The notes beneath the pieces were generated by a model. That model saw only the letters and a list, made by a program, of their open reading frames with translations. It was not told where the DNA came from and did not search any database. Positions 7,884 to 15,896 of a DNA stretch of 64,000 nt are shown here, in pieces (within the stretch, counting starts at the first letter, position 1; every line of letters begins with the position of its first letter). The translations under genes were made by a program, and so were the position numbers. The stretch comes from Leucobacter celer subsp. astrifaciens (GTDB taxonomy: Bacteria > Actinomycetota > Actinomycetes > Actinomycetales > Microbacteriaceae). Location of the stretch: positions 19,093-83,092 of the forward strand of contig NZ_JHEI01000131.1 in assembly GCF_001273835.1 (NCBI RefSeq), in the 5' to 3' direction.

Positions 7884-9633
7884 TAGACGCCTGCGCAACG
7901 TCCTGCCCATCGCCGTCGCCCTCGTCTCGCTCGGAATCGCCTGGGCGCTGAGCGTGGGGCTCTCCGGATACACCGTCTACCTCGCGATCAGCATGGTGAC
8001 GGCGACGATCTCGATCCTCGGTCTCGGCGTGGTCACCGGCTCGGCCGGCATCATCGCCCTGTGCCAGCTCACCTTCGGCGCCATCGGCGCATGGGTGGTG
8101 ACCTTCCTCAGCAAGCACGAGGTCCCCGGCGGCTTCGCACTGTGGCTGATCGCGGGCGCGGCCGTCGCGGCGCTCGCCGGCGTGCTGCTCGGCCTCCCGG
8201 CGCTGCGCCTGCGCGGCGTCAATCTCGCCGTCGTCACCCTCGGCGCCGCGGCCGCGTTCGACGTGCTGCTGGTGCAGACCCAGTTCCCCGGCCAGACCGA
8301 GGGGCTCTCGGTGGAGCGCCCCGGGCTGTTCTCGAGCGACCGGCAGTACTTCTTCTTCGCGATGATCGTGCTCATCGTCTGCGCCTACCTGGTGTTCCTG
8401 CTGCAGCGCAGCCGGGTCGGCAGCAGCTGGAAGGCCGTGTCCTTCTCGGAGCGCGGCACCGCCGCCGTCGGCCAGAGCGTGCGCCTCGCGAAGCTCTCGG
8501 CATTCGCGGTGAGCGCCGCGCTCGGCGGCGTCGCGGGCGGCCTGCTGGCCGGTCAGGTCGGGATCCCCTACGCCTCCAGCTTCACGCCGATCATGTCGCT
8601 CGCGCTCTACATCCTCGCGGTGATGAGCGGCGCGTACCTCATCGACATGGCGATCTTCGGCGGTGTGCTCTGGGTGCTCGTGCCCGAACTCCTCAAGCGG
8701 TGGGGCGTGCCACAGGACTGGGGCTTCGTGATCTTCGGCCTGCTCGGCATCCAGGCCCTCACGAGCGGCTCGAACCTCGGCGAGGCGATCCGCGGCGGAT
8801 TCCGCAAGCGGGCCAGGAAGCGCAAGGCGGCCGGCCCGGAGACGGTCCCGAGCGAGGTGGGCACGAGCGTGCTCGACGTCTTCGCCGTGCCCGAGGCCTC
8901 GGAGCCGATCCCCGCAGACGCCGCACCGGTGCTCGAGGTGCGCGGTCTCGGGGTGCAGTTCGGCGCGCTCAAGGCCAACGACGACGTGTCGCTGCAGGTG
9001 AAGCCCCGCAGCATCATGGGCCTGATCGGCCCCAACGGCGCGGGCAAGTCGACCTTCGTCGACGCGGTCAGCGGCTTCCTGCCGCAGCACACCGGAACGG
9101 TGCTGCTCGACGGCGAGGACATCACCCGGCTCTCCCCCGTGGCTCGTGCCCGCAAGGGCCTGCGCCGCACCTTCCAGCAGGATCGTGTACCCCCGCAGCT
9201 GACGGTCGAGGCCTACGTGCGCTTCGTGGCTCGCAAGCGGCTCGACCATGACGAACTGGCCGACGCCCTGGCGTTCCTCGGCTGTCCGCCCCCGGAGGAG
9301 CAGCTCGCGAGCGTCGATGTCGGCACGCGACGCCTCATCGAGGTCGCAGCAGCGGTGCTGTCGGGACCGCGCGTGCTGATCCTCGACGAGCCCGCAGCGG
9401 GTCTCTCCCACGAGGAGCACCTGCAGTTCGGGCACCGCCTCACCCGGATCCCGTCGCGCTTCGACACCGCGATCGTGCTCATCGAGCACGATCTCGACCT
9501 CGTGCGCTCGGTGTGCACGGAGCTCACCGTGCTCGATTTCGGCAAGGTGCTCGCGCAGGGCCCGAGCAAGGAGGTTCTCGACGACCCGGCCGTGATCGCG
9601 GCCTACATGGGAGATGCGGAGATGACGCAATGA
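7870..9633 (+). CDS. Fused Liv-type permease and ATP-binding protein (LivM-LivG)
   Basis: 587 residues. Residues ~1-310 form a LivM-like permease, a basic linker (RGGFRKRARKRKA) follows, and residues ~350-587 form a LivG-like ATPase. Walker A GPNGAGKS is at 387-394 and Walker B LILDEP starts at 503, followed by LIEHD as the H-loop. The family signature (normally like LSGGQ or LPYGQ) is replaced by SVDVGTRR around 481-488. The fused order fits the interdigitated operon; the following livF-like gene overlaps by 4 nt. Whether the odd signature lowers hydrolysis at this site is unknown. Confidence 0.9.
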   Translation: MLLANRRLRNVLPIAVALVSLGIAWALSVGLSGYTVYLAISMVTATISILGLGVVTGSAGIIALCQLTFGAIGAWVVTFLSKHEVPGGFALWLIAGAAVAALAGVLLGLPALRLRGVNLAVVTLGAAAAFDVLLVQTQFPGQTEGLSVERPGLFSSDRQYFFFAMIVLIVCAYLVFLLQRSRVGSSWKAVSFSERGTAAVGQSVRLAKLSAFAVSAALGGVAGGLLAGQVGIPYASSFTPIMSLALYILAVMSGAYLIDMAIFGGVLWVLVPELLKRWGVPQDWGFVIFGLLGIQALTSGSNLGEAIRGGFRKRARKRKAAGPETVPSEVGTSVLDVFAVPEASEPIPADAAPVLEVRGLGVQFGALKANDDVSLQVKPRSIMGLIGPNGAGKSTFVDAVSGFLPQHTGTVLLDGEDITRLSPVARARKGLRRTFQQDRVPPQLTVEAYVRFVARKRLDHDELADALAFLGCPPPEEQLASVDVGTRRLIEVAAAVLSGPRVLILDEPAAGLSHEEHLQFGHRLTRIPSRFDTAIVLIEHDLDLVRSVCTELTVLDFGKVLAQGPSKEVLDDPAVIAAYMGDAEMTQ

Positions 9634-10325
9634 GCGAACTGCAACTGAGCGGCGTCACCGTGAGCCGCGGAGCCGGCCCGGTCGTCTCCGACGTCGATCT
9701 CACGCTGCGCCAGGGAGAGATCCTCGCGCTCGTGGGGCCGAACGGAGCGGGCAAGACCAGCCTGCTCGAGTCGGTCTCCGGGGTCATCGGACACTCCGGC
9801 GGCGACATCGCCATCGACGGGGAGTCGATCGCCAAGTGGAAGCGGGTGCAGCGCTCGCGCGCCGGCATCGCGCACATCGAGCAGGGGCGGGCCATCTTCC
9901 CCTCGCTCACCGTGCGCGAGAACCTGCTGCTCACGGCGAAGACCGACGCCGCGCTCCAGGAGGTGCTGCAGTCGTTCCCCGAGCTCGAGAAGCGCATCGA
10001 CTCGCAGGCGGTGCTGCTCTCGGGCGGCGAGCAGCAGATGGTGGTGCTGGCGCGCGCCTTCGCCTCGCGGCCGCGCTTCCTGCTGATCGACGAGATGTCG
10101 CTGGGCCTCGCACCGGTCGTGTTCATGCGACTGCTGCCGCTGATCCAGCAGTTCGCCGAGTCGGGCGTGGGTGTGCTGCTGGTCGAGCAGTTCACGCACC
10201 TCGCGCTCGGCATCGCCGACGACGCGATGGTGGTCTCGAGCGGGCGGGTGAGCCACCCCCAGGGCCCGGCCGGGGTGCTCGAGGAGGACGAGGCGCTGCT
10301 GCGTCGCGCCTATCTCGGCGGGTGA
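9630..10325 (+). CDS. Liv-type ABC transporter ATP-binding protein (LivF-like)
   Basis: A 231-residue nucleotide-binding subunit. Walker A GPNGAGKT is at 36-43, the signature LSGGEQQM is intact, Walker B is LLIDEM, and LLVEQF occupies the switch region. The ATG overlaps the stop of the permease-ATPase fusion (ATGA). It supplies the complete ATP site opposite the fused LivG domain and ends the transport operon; repeats follow. Confidence 0.92.
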   Translation: MSELQLSGVTVSRGAGPVVSDVDLTLRQGEILALVGPNGAGKTSLLESVSGVIGHSGGDIAIDGESIAKWKRVQRSRAGIAHIEQGRAIFPSLTVRENLLLTAKTDAALQEVLQSFPELEKRIDSQAVLLSGGEQQMVVLARAFASRPRFLLIDEMSLGLAPVVFMRLLPLIQQFAESGVGVLLVEQFTHLALGIADDAMVVSSGRVSHPQGPAGVLEEDEALLRRAYLGG

Positions 10326-10330
10326 TCCGC

Positions 10331-10513
10331 ACCGCCGGTCGAGCGGAGCGGACCAGCCCCTCGCCGGTTGAGGGCAGCTGCGCAAGCGGAGTCGAAACCC
10401 GGGAAAGGATCCTCGATTTCGACTCTGCTGCGCTCCGCTCAATCAGCGGAAGGAGCTGCGCTCCGCTCAATCAGCGGCGGGCTCCCGCCGCGCTCAATCG
10501 GCGGGAGGGTCCG
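10331..10513. repeat. Cluster of GAGCGNAGCGNAGTCGAAA / CTCAATCAGCGG palindromes
   Basis: Several arms of the same palindromic family: GGTTGAGGGCAGCTGCGCAA, GTCGAAACCCGGG, its inverse GATTTCGACTCTGCTGCGC, then three copies of CGCTCAATC(A/G)GCGG. It fills the gap between the convergent livF-like and SDR genes and could act as a bidirectional 3' end. Confidence 0.75.
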
Positions 10514-10519
10514 CCCGGA

Positions 10520-11350
10520 TCACATGCCGGCGTGCTCGAAGGCGACCGTCGGCAGGTCGACGATGTGCGCGCCGCCGTCGGCCACGAGCACGGCGCCCGT
10601 CATGTACGAGGACTGCGGCGAGCCGAGGAAGCGCACGATGGAAGCGATCTCAGCGGGATCGGCCGGGCGCCCCAGCGGCACGTCGCGCGTCACCGCCGCG
10701 TAGCCCGCCTCGCGGTCGGCGATCTCCGGCGCTTGCTCGGCGAACTCATCCATCTCGGAATCGGCCATGGGGGTGCGCACCCAGCCGGGGCAGACGGCGT
10801 TGACTCGCACGCCTCTGCGGCTGTAGTCGCGCGCCAGACTGCGGGTGAGCCCGATGAGCGCGTGCTTGCCCACGGTGTAGCCCGCCACCGAGGGGCCCGC
10901 GAAGAGCCCCGCCAGCGACGAGACGATCACGATCTGCGCGCCGCCGTGGCGCTCAGCCGTATCGAGCAGCGCCGGCAGCGCCTCGCGCGCCATCACGAAG
11001 GCCGTCGAGAGATTGACCTTGATCGACGACTCCCAGTCGTCATCGCTCGTCTCCCCGACCGGGGAGAATCCGTGGCCACCGGCGTTCGCGACGACCACGT
11101 CGAGCCGTCCGAACTGCTCGACCACCTGCGCCACCGCGGCTCGTGCGGACGCGCCGTCCGACGCGTCGGCGACGACTGCGGTACCGCCGATGCGAGCCGC
11201 GACCTCCTCGATCGGACCCGAGCGGCGTCCCACGACCACCACACTCGCCCCCTCGCTCGCGTAGCGCTCGGCGATCGCCGCTCCGATGCCGGTGCCGCCG
11301 CCGGTGATGACGACGACGCGTCCCTCGTTCTCGCTGTTCCCGGGTGCCAT
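10520..11350 (-). CDS. SDR family NAD(P)-dependent oxidoreductase
   Basis: A 276-residue classical short-chain dehydrogenase. Cofactor motif TGGGTGIG at 16-23, NAG in VVVANAGG, catalytic VSSLAG serine near 144, Y158 and K162 (YTVGK), and CPGWVRTPM after strand 6. The C terminus has MTGAVLVADGG. It is divergent from the amine oxidase gene with a 209-bp shared control region. It could reduce or oxidise a carbonyl or alcohol arising from amine breakdown. The substrate is not readable. Confidence 0.9.
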   Translation of the reverse strand: MAPGNSENEGRVVVITGGGTGIGAAIAERYASEGASVVVVGRRSGPIEEVAARIGGTAVVADASDGASARAAVAQVVEQFGRLDVVVANAGGHGFSPVGETSDDDWESSIKVNLSTAFVMAREALPALLDTAERHGGAQIVIVSSLAGLFAGPSVAGYTVGKHALIGLTRSLARDYSRRGVRVNAVCPGWVRTPMADSEMDEFAEQAPEIADREAGYAAVTRDVPLGRPADPAEIASIVRFLGSPQSSYMTGAVLVADGGAHIVDLPTVAFEHAGM

Positions 11351-11559
11351 GAGGATCCTCTCTGATCGATGCCCGGTGCGCCCGGGCCGCAGCCGCAGCC
11401 GCTTTCACGGTTTCATCCTCCTCCGTCGCGGCCCCGGGCACGACCACCTCTACGCTCCCATCGCATCGGTTTTCGCCCACAGTCAACACCGCTCCGGCCG
11501 CTCTTGCGATACTGAAGGTGGAAGATGTTCTGCCGTACAGCCGAACCCGAGGACGTCCA
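11351..11559. promoter_or_regulatory. Divergent control region, SDR and amine oxidase
   Basis: About 210 bases separating two divergent starts, so both promoters must lie here. No convincing palindrome or -10/-35 pair was identified by eye. A CGAGGA ribosome site lies just before the amine oxidase ATG at 11560. GTG 11518 opens a 14-codon longer frame but lacks a good ribosome site. Confidence 0.4.
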
Positions 11560-13611
11560 ATGCCGCACACCCCCGACACCACCCACACGCACGGAACGCG
11601 GGTCACCACGCCCGCCGTCGCGGTGCACCCGCTCGATCCCCTGACCGGCGATGAGATCTCCGAGGCGCGGCGGATCCTCGCCGAGGCCGGGCACTTCACC
11701 GAGCACACGCGTGTGCCCCGCGTGCTGCCCGTCGATCCGGCGAAGTCGGACCTCGCGGCCTGGCGGCCGGGCGACGCGCTCGATCGCCGCCTCCGAGTGA
11801 CGCTGCTCGACCGCAGCACCGGGGTCGCCGCCGAGGCGATCGTCGCCGTGACCCGCGGAGAGATCGACTCGTTCCGCGTGCTCCCCAACACGGAGGAGCC
11901 CTACGGCCAGCCGCAGTACCTCTTCGAGGAGTACGCCGACGCGGCCGATATCGTCAAGGCCTCCTCGGAGTGGCAGGCCGCGATGCGGCGCCGCGGTCTC
12001 GAGGAGCACATGGAGCTCGCCTTCTGCTCCCCGCTCGCACCCGGCTTCTTCGGCCGGGCGGACGAGGTCGGCAAGCGCATCGTGCGATCGCACACCTACC
12101 TCCGGTTCGACGACCGGGACAGCCCGTGGGCGCACCCCGTCGAGGGGCTCGTGGTGCACGTGGACCTCACCGAGCGCCGGGTGATCCGCATCGACGACGA
12201 GGGCGATGTGCCCGTACCCGAGCAGCACGGCAACTACGGCCTCGACGTGCAGGGCCCCGCTCGCACGAGCCTCAAACCCATCGAGATCACGCAGCCCGAG
12301 GGGCCCTCGTTCTCGGTCGACGGCGGTCTCGTGCAGTGGGAGAACTGGAAGTTCCGCGTCGGCTTCACTCAGCAGGAGGGTCTGGTACTCAACCAGATCA
12401 GCTTCCGCGACGGAGACGAGGATCGCTCCATCGCGACCCGGGCCAGCGTGCCCGAGATGGTCGTGCCCTACGGCGACACCTCGGTGAGCCGCTTCTGGAT
12501 CAGCTACTTCGACGCCGGCGAGTACCTGCTCGGCAAGAACGCCAACTCGCTCGCGCTCGGCTGCGACTGCCTCGGCGTCATCCACTACTTCGACGCTTTC
12601 GTGGCCGACGACCACGGCAACCCCGTCAAGATCCCTCAGGCCATCTGCATGCACGAGGAGGACTACGGGATCCTCTGGAAGCACACCGACCTCGAGGGAA
12701 CCCCCGAGACCCGCCGCAGCCGTCGCCTGGTCGTGAGCTACTTCTCGACGATCGGCAACTACGACTACGGCTTCTTCTGGTACTTCACCCTCGACGGCTC
12801 GATCCAGGTCGAGGCGAAGGCGACCGGGATCGTGTTCGCGGGTGCAGGGATCCCCGGCAGCGACAATCCGCACGCCCCCGAGATCGCGCCGGGCATCTTC
12901 ACGCCGGTCCACCAGCACCTCTTCTGCGCGCGCATCGACGCGGCCATCGACGGCGAGGACAACACGCTGCACGAGGTGGAGGCCGTCAGGATTCCGACGG
13001 GACCCGACAATCCCCACGGCAACGCCTTCACCTGGTCGGACACGCAGCTGACGAGCGAGGCGCAGGCGCAGCGCGTCGCCGACGGGCTCGCCAGCAGAGT
13101 CTGGGAGGTGCGCTCGGCGCACCGCACGAACTACGTGGGCCAGCCCACCTCGTACCGCCTGATTCCCGAGGGCAAGATGCTGCTCGCAGCGCAGCCCGAG
13201 TCGACGGTGCACGGGCGCGCGGCCTTCGCCACGAAGCATCTCTGGGGCACGCAGTACGACCCCGAGGAGCTGTATCCCGCCGGGTTCTACCCGAACGCCC
13301 ACGCGCCCGGAGCGGGTCTGCCCGAGTGGACGCGGCAGGACCGATCGCTCGACGGCGAGGACATCGTGCTCTGGCACACCTTCGGGCCCACCCATATCCC
13401 GCGCACCGAGGACTGGCCCATCATGCCCGTCGACTACTCGGGATTCTGGTTCAAGCCGCACGGCTTCCTCGATCAGAACCCGGCGATGGATCTGCCCGAT
13501 GACGCGCGCGCCTCGTGCGGCGCCGGCGGGTGCTGCTCGGACGGCGGCTGCGGCTGCTGCGCGGGATCCGAGTGCACCTGCGGCGGCGCGAACTGCGCCT
13601 GCGGCAGGTAG
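11560..13611 (+). CDS. Copper amine oxidase with cysteine-rich C-terminal tail
   Basis: 683 residues, close to Arthrobacter phenylethylamine/histamine oxidases. Tyr401 of N400-Y-D-Y403 is the precursor of the TPQ cofactor. D318 in YFDAGEYLLG is the catalytic base. H451 and H453 (HQH) and H612 (PTHIPRTEDWP) are the copper ligands. The enzyme turns a primary amine into aldehyde, ammonia and peroxide. No signal peptide is seen. Unusually, the last 31 residues carry ten cysteines (653, 658, 659, 664, 666, 667, 672, 674, 679, 681) in CC, CxC and GCGCC patterns, like a metallothionein. With a FeaR-like regulator and MoaF upstream, tyramine or phenylethylamine is the likely substrate. Confidence 0.95.
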   Translation: MPHTPDTTHTHGTRVTTPAVAVHPLDPLTGDEISEARRILAEAGHFTEHTRVPRVLPVDPAKSDLAAWRPGDALDRRLRVTLLDRSTGVAAEAIVAVTRGEIDSFRVLPNTEEPYGQPQYLFEEYADAADIVKASSEWQAAMRRRGLEEHMELAFCSPLAPGFFGRADEVGKRIVRSHTYLRFDDRDSPWAHPVEGLVVHVDLTERRVIRIDDEGDVPVPEQHGNYGLDVQGPARTSLKPIEITQPEGPSFSVDGGLVQWENWKFRVGFTQQEGLVLNQISFRDGDEDRSIATRASVPEMVVPYGDTSVSRFWISYFDAGEYLLGKNANSLALGCDCLGVIHYFDAFVADDHGNPVKIPQAICMHEEDYGILWKHTDLEGTPETRRSRRLVVSYFSTIGNYDYGFFWYFTLDGSIQVEAKATGIVFAGAGIPGSDNPHAPEIAPGIFTPVHQHLFCARIDAAIDGEDNTLHEVEAVRIPTGPDNPHGNAFTWSDTQLTSEAQAQRVADGLASRVWEVRSAHRTNYVGQPTSYRLIPEGKMLLAAQPESTVHGRAAFATKHLWGTQYDPEELYPAGFYPNAHAPGAGLPEWTRQDRSLDGEDIVLWHTFGPTHIPRTEDWPIMPVDYSGFWFKPHGFLDQNPAMDLPDDARASCGAGGCCSDGGCGCCAGSECTCGGANCACGR

Positions 13612-13663
13612 CGCTCCGCGCCCGGCCGGCTCTCCCACATCCCCATCACGAACGGAGTCACTG

Positions 13664-15301
13664 TTGACCACCTCTCCCGATCTCATCCTCACCGGCGGCC
13701 GCGTCTACACCGTCGACCCCGAGCAGCCCTGGGCCGAGGCGATCGCCGTCTCCGCCGGCCGCATCGCGGCGGTCGGGGCCTCGTCCGAGCTCCTCGCGCT
13801 CGCCGGCCCTGACACCGAGGTGCGCGACCTCGGGGGTGCTTTCCTGATGCCCGGCCTCATCGATGCCCACAACCACCACGCGATCGCGGGCGAGGAGGAG
13901 CTGTTCCAGCTGCGGGTGCCGTTCGGCGCGCACCTCGACGGCATCGTCGACGCCGTGCGCGAGCACGCGGCGGCGCTGCCCGCCGACGCGTGGGTGGTCG
14001 GCGGGCCATGGGCGAGCGATCGCCTGGGCGAGGTCAACACGGCCGAGGCGCTCGCGCGGCTCGACGAGGCCGCCGGTGGCCGCCCCGTCATGCTCTCGGA
14101 CGACTCGCACCACAACCGCTGGGTGAACAGCCGGGCCATGGAGATCGCCGGCGTCGGGCCGGGCCAGCCGGGCGTGGTGCTCGACGCGGAGGGCCGCGCG
14201 ACGGGCGTGCTGCTCGAGGCCGCGGGCATCCCCGTCGCCCGCGCACAGCGGGAGGCCGGCGCGCTGACCGCCGAGCAGCAGCGCGAGTCGTCGCGGCACG
14301 GAGTCGGGATCCTGAACTCCTACGGCGTCACCGCCTTCCAGGACGCCGCCGTCTCGAGGCCGACGCTGGAGGCGCTGCGCTCGCTCGACGCGGCCGGCGA
14401 GCTCGACGCCTGGGTGGTCTCCTCGATGCTCATCAACGACGACATCTTCGGGTACGCAGAGATCGGCGACGACCTCGTCTTCACCGGCGAGCAGTACCGC
14501 ACCGAGCACCACCGGCCCGACTTCGTGAAGATCTTCCTCGACGGGGTGCCGCCCACCCGCACCGGGGCCTTCCTCGAGCCCTACCTGCCCGACGACGTGC
14601 ACGGCGCGCACTTCCACGGCGAGACGCTGTTCGATCCGGCGGAGCTCACCGACTGGCTGCGCCGCGTCGCCGAGGTGGGGCTCTCGGCGAAGGTGCACTG
14701 CACGGGAGACGCGTCGGTGCACGCCGTGCTGAACGCGGTCGAGACGCTGCGGAACGAGGGGGTCACCGGCACCCGGTACCAGGTGGCGCACGGCCAGTTC
14801 ATCCACGCCGACGACATCGCCCGCTTCGCCGAGCTGGGCGTGGCCGCCGAGATCTCCCCCTTCATCTGGGTGCCGGGCCCCATCGTCGAGGCGATCCGCG
14901 AGGTGCTGCCCCGCGAGCGCGCCGACCGGATGCAGCCCAACCGCTCGCTGCTCGACGCCGGGGCCGTGGTGGCCGGCGGATCGGACTGGCCCGTCTCCCC
15001 CTCGCCGAACGCGTGGGAGGGCATTCACGGCCTCGTCACGCGCGAGGATCCGAGCGGCCAGTACCCGGGCACGCTGTGGCCGGAGCAGGCGATCACCCTC
15101 GGCGAGGCGATCGCGGCCTTCACCATCGGCGGGGCGACGGCCATGGGCCTCGAGCACGAGACGGGATCGCTCGAGGCGGGCAAGTCGGCCGATTTCGTGC
15201 TGTTGGATCGCGACCCCTTCGAGCACCCCGCCGGCGAGCTCGTGCAGACCACCGTCGCCGAGACCTGGTTCGCAGGTCGCCGGGTCTACACGCGCGACTG
15301 A
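13664..15301 (+). CDS. YtcJ-like metal-dependent amidohydrolase
   Basis: A 545-residue amidohydrolase-superfamily enzyme: a composite beta-sandwich start (DLILTGGRVYTVD), a GLIDAHNHH metal-binding motif after strand 1, KVHCTGDASVH, then VAGGSDWPVSPSPN with the catalytic aspartate. The true start is TTG 13664, with GGAG 6 nt upstream; the longer frame overlaps the cysteine tail of the amine oxidase in another phase. Probably hydrolyses an amide or imide. Substrate unknown. It is a homologue of the proteins at 42152 and at the left edge. Confidence 0.88.
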   Translation: MTTSPDLILTGGRVYTVDPEQPWAEAIAVSAGRIAAVGASSELLALAGPDTEVRDLGGAFLMPGLIDAHNHHAIAGEEELFQLRVPFGAHLDGIVDAVREHAAALPADAWVVGGPWASDRLGEVNTAEALARLDEAAGGRPVMLSDDSHHNRWVNSRAMEIAGVGPGQPGVVLDAEGRATGVLLEAAGIPVARAQREAGALTAEQQRESSRHGVGILNSYGVTAFQDAAVSRPTLEALRSLDAAGELDAWVVSSMLINDDIFGYAEIGDDLVFTGEQYRTEHHRPDFVKIFLDGVPPTRTGAFLEPYLPDDVHGAHFHGETLFDPAELTDWLRRVAEVGLSAKVHCTGDASVHAVLNAVETLRNEGVTGTRYQVAHGQFIHADDIARFAELGVAAEISPFIWVPGPIVEAIREVLPRERADRMQPNRSLLDAGAVVAGGSDWPVSPSPNAWEGIHGLVTREDPSGQYPGTLWPEQAITLGEAIAAFTIGGATAMGLEHETGSLEAGKSADFVLLDRDPFEHPAGELVQTTVAETWFAGRRVYTRD

Positions 15302-15337
15302 TCCGTCTCACCCGGGGCCCGGTCACCCCCGGCCCCG

Positions 15338-15410
15338 TCATCCTGCGCGAGGAACGAGTCGCAGGATCTCACCGAGAGATTCTGCGACTCGCAAGCTCGC
15401 GCAGAACGAC
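15338..15410. repeat. Double palindrome, ATCCTGCG family
   Basis: ATCCTGCG (15340-15347) pairs with CGCAGGAT (15360-15367). Immediately after, TTCTGCG pairs with CGCAGAA around CTCGCAAGCTCG. It is the same family as 2118-2210 and sits in the leader of the EthD-like gene. Confidence 0.7.
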
Positions 15411-15436
15411 CATTCGACGACGAGAGCGAGAACCGC

Positions 15437-15748
15437 ATGCACAAGCTCACCGTGCTCTACCCCGAGCCGACCGACCGCGCCGCGTTCCGGGAGTACTACC
15501 TGAACACGCACCTGCCGCTCTGCGCGAAGCTTCCGGGGGTGCAGGAGATCACCTACTCGCTCGACGTCTGCGAGCCCGGCGAAGGGCCGTACTACGCGAT
15601 CTTCCAGGCGACCTTCGCCGACGAGGCCGCGATGGGCGCCGCGCTCTCGTCGCCCGAGGGGCGAGCCGTCGAGGCCGATGTGGCGAACTACGCGACGGGC
15701 GGGGTCACCGTGATCCCGCACGCCGCGCAGTCGTTCCCCGTCGGCTGA
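15437..15748 (+). CDS. EthD family protein
   Basis: A 103-residue ferredoxin-like dimeric protein: MHKLTVLYPEPTDRAAFREYYLNTH, then LPGVQEITYSLDV and YYAIFQATFAD, as in EthD/EthD-like small proteins. Some members act on quinone-like or lactone intermediates and others are uncharacterised helpers of degradative oxygenases. It is the last gene of the block after the amidohydrolase. The exact role is unknown. Confidence 0.8.
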   Translation: MHKLTVLYPEPTDRAAFREYYLNTHLPLCAKLPGVQEITYSLDVCEPGEGPYYAIFQATFADEAAMGAALSSPEGRAVEADVANYATGGVTVIPHAAQSFPVG

Positions 15749-15896
15749 GGCGCCCGCTCCGCTCAACCGGCGAGCGGCCTCCGCCGTTTGAGCGAGCCGA
15801 AGGCGAGTCGAAACCCGAGGTCCGATGACTTCGATACTTCGGCTCGGCCAGGCTCCTCCCTCAGCACGACGCTCTGCTCAACCGGCGAGCGGCCGC
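15749..15896. repeat. GAGCGNNGCGAGTCGAAACC palindrome between convergent genes
   Basis: Arms CGCTCAACCGGCGAGCGGCC, TTTGAGCGAGCC and GGCGAGTCGAAACCCGAGG, with inverse TCGATACTTCGGCTCG and CTCAACCGGCGAGCGGCC, separate the EthD-like gene from the convergent amidase gene. Confidence 0.7.
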
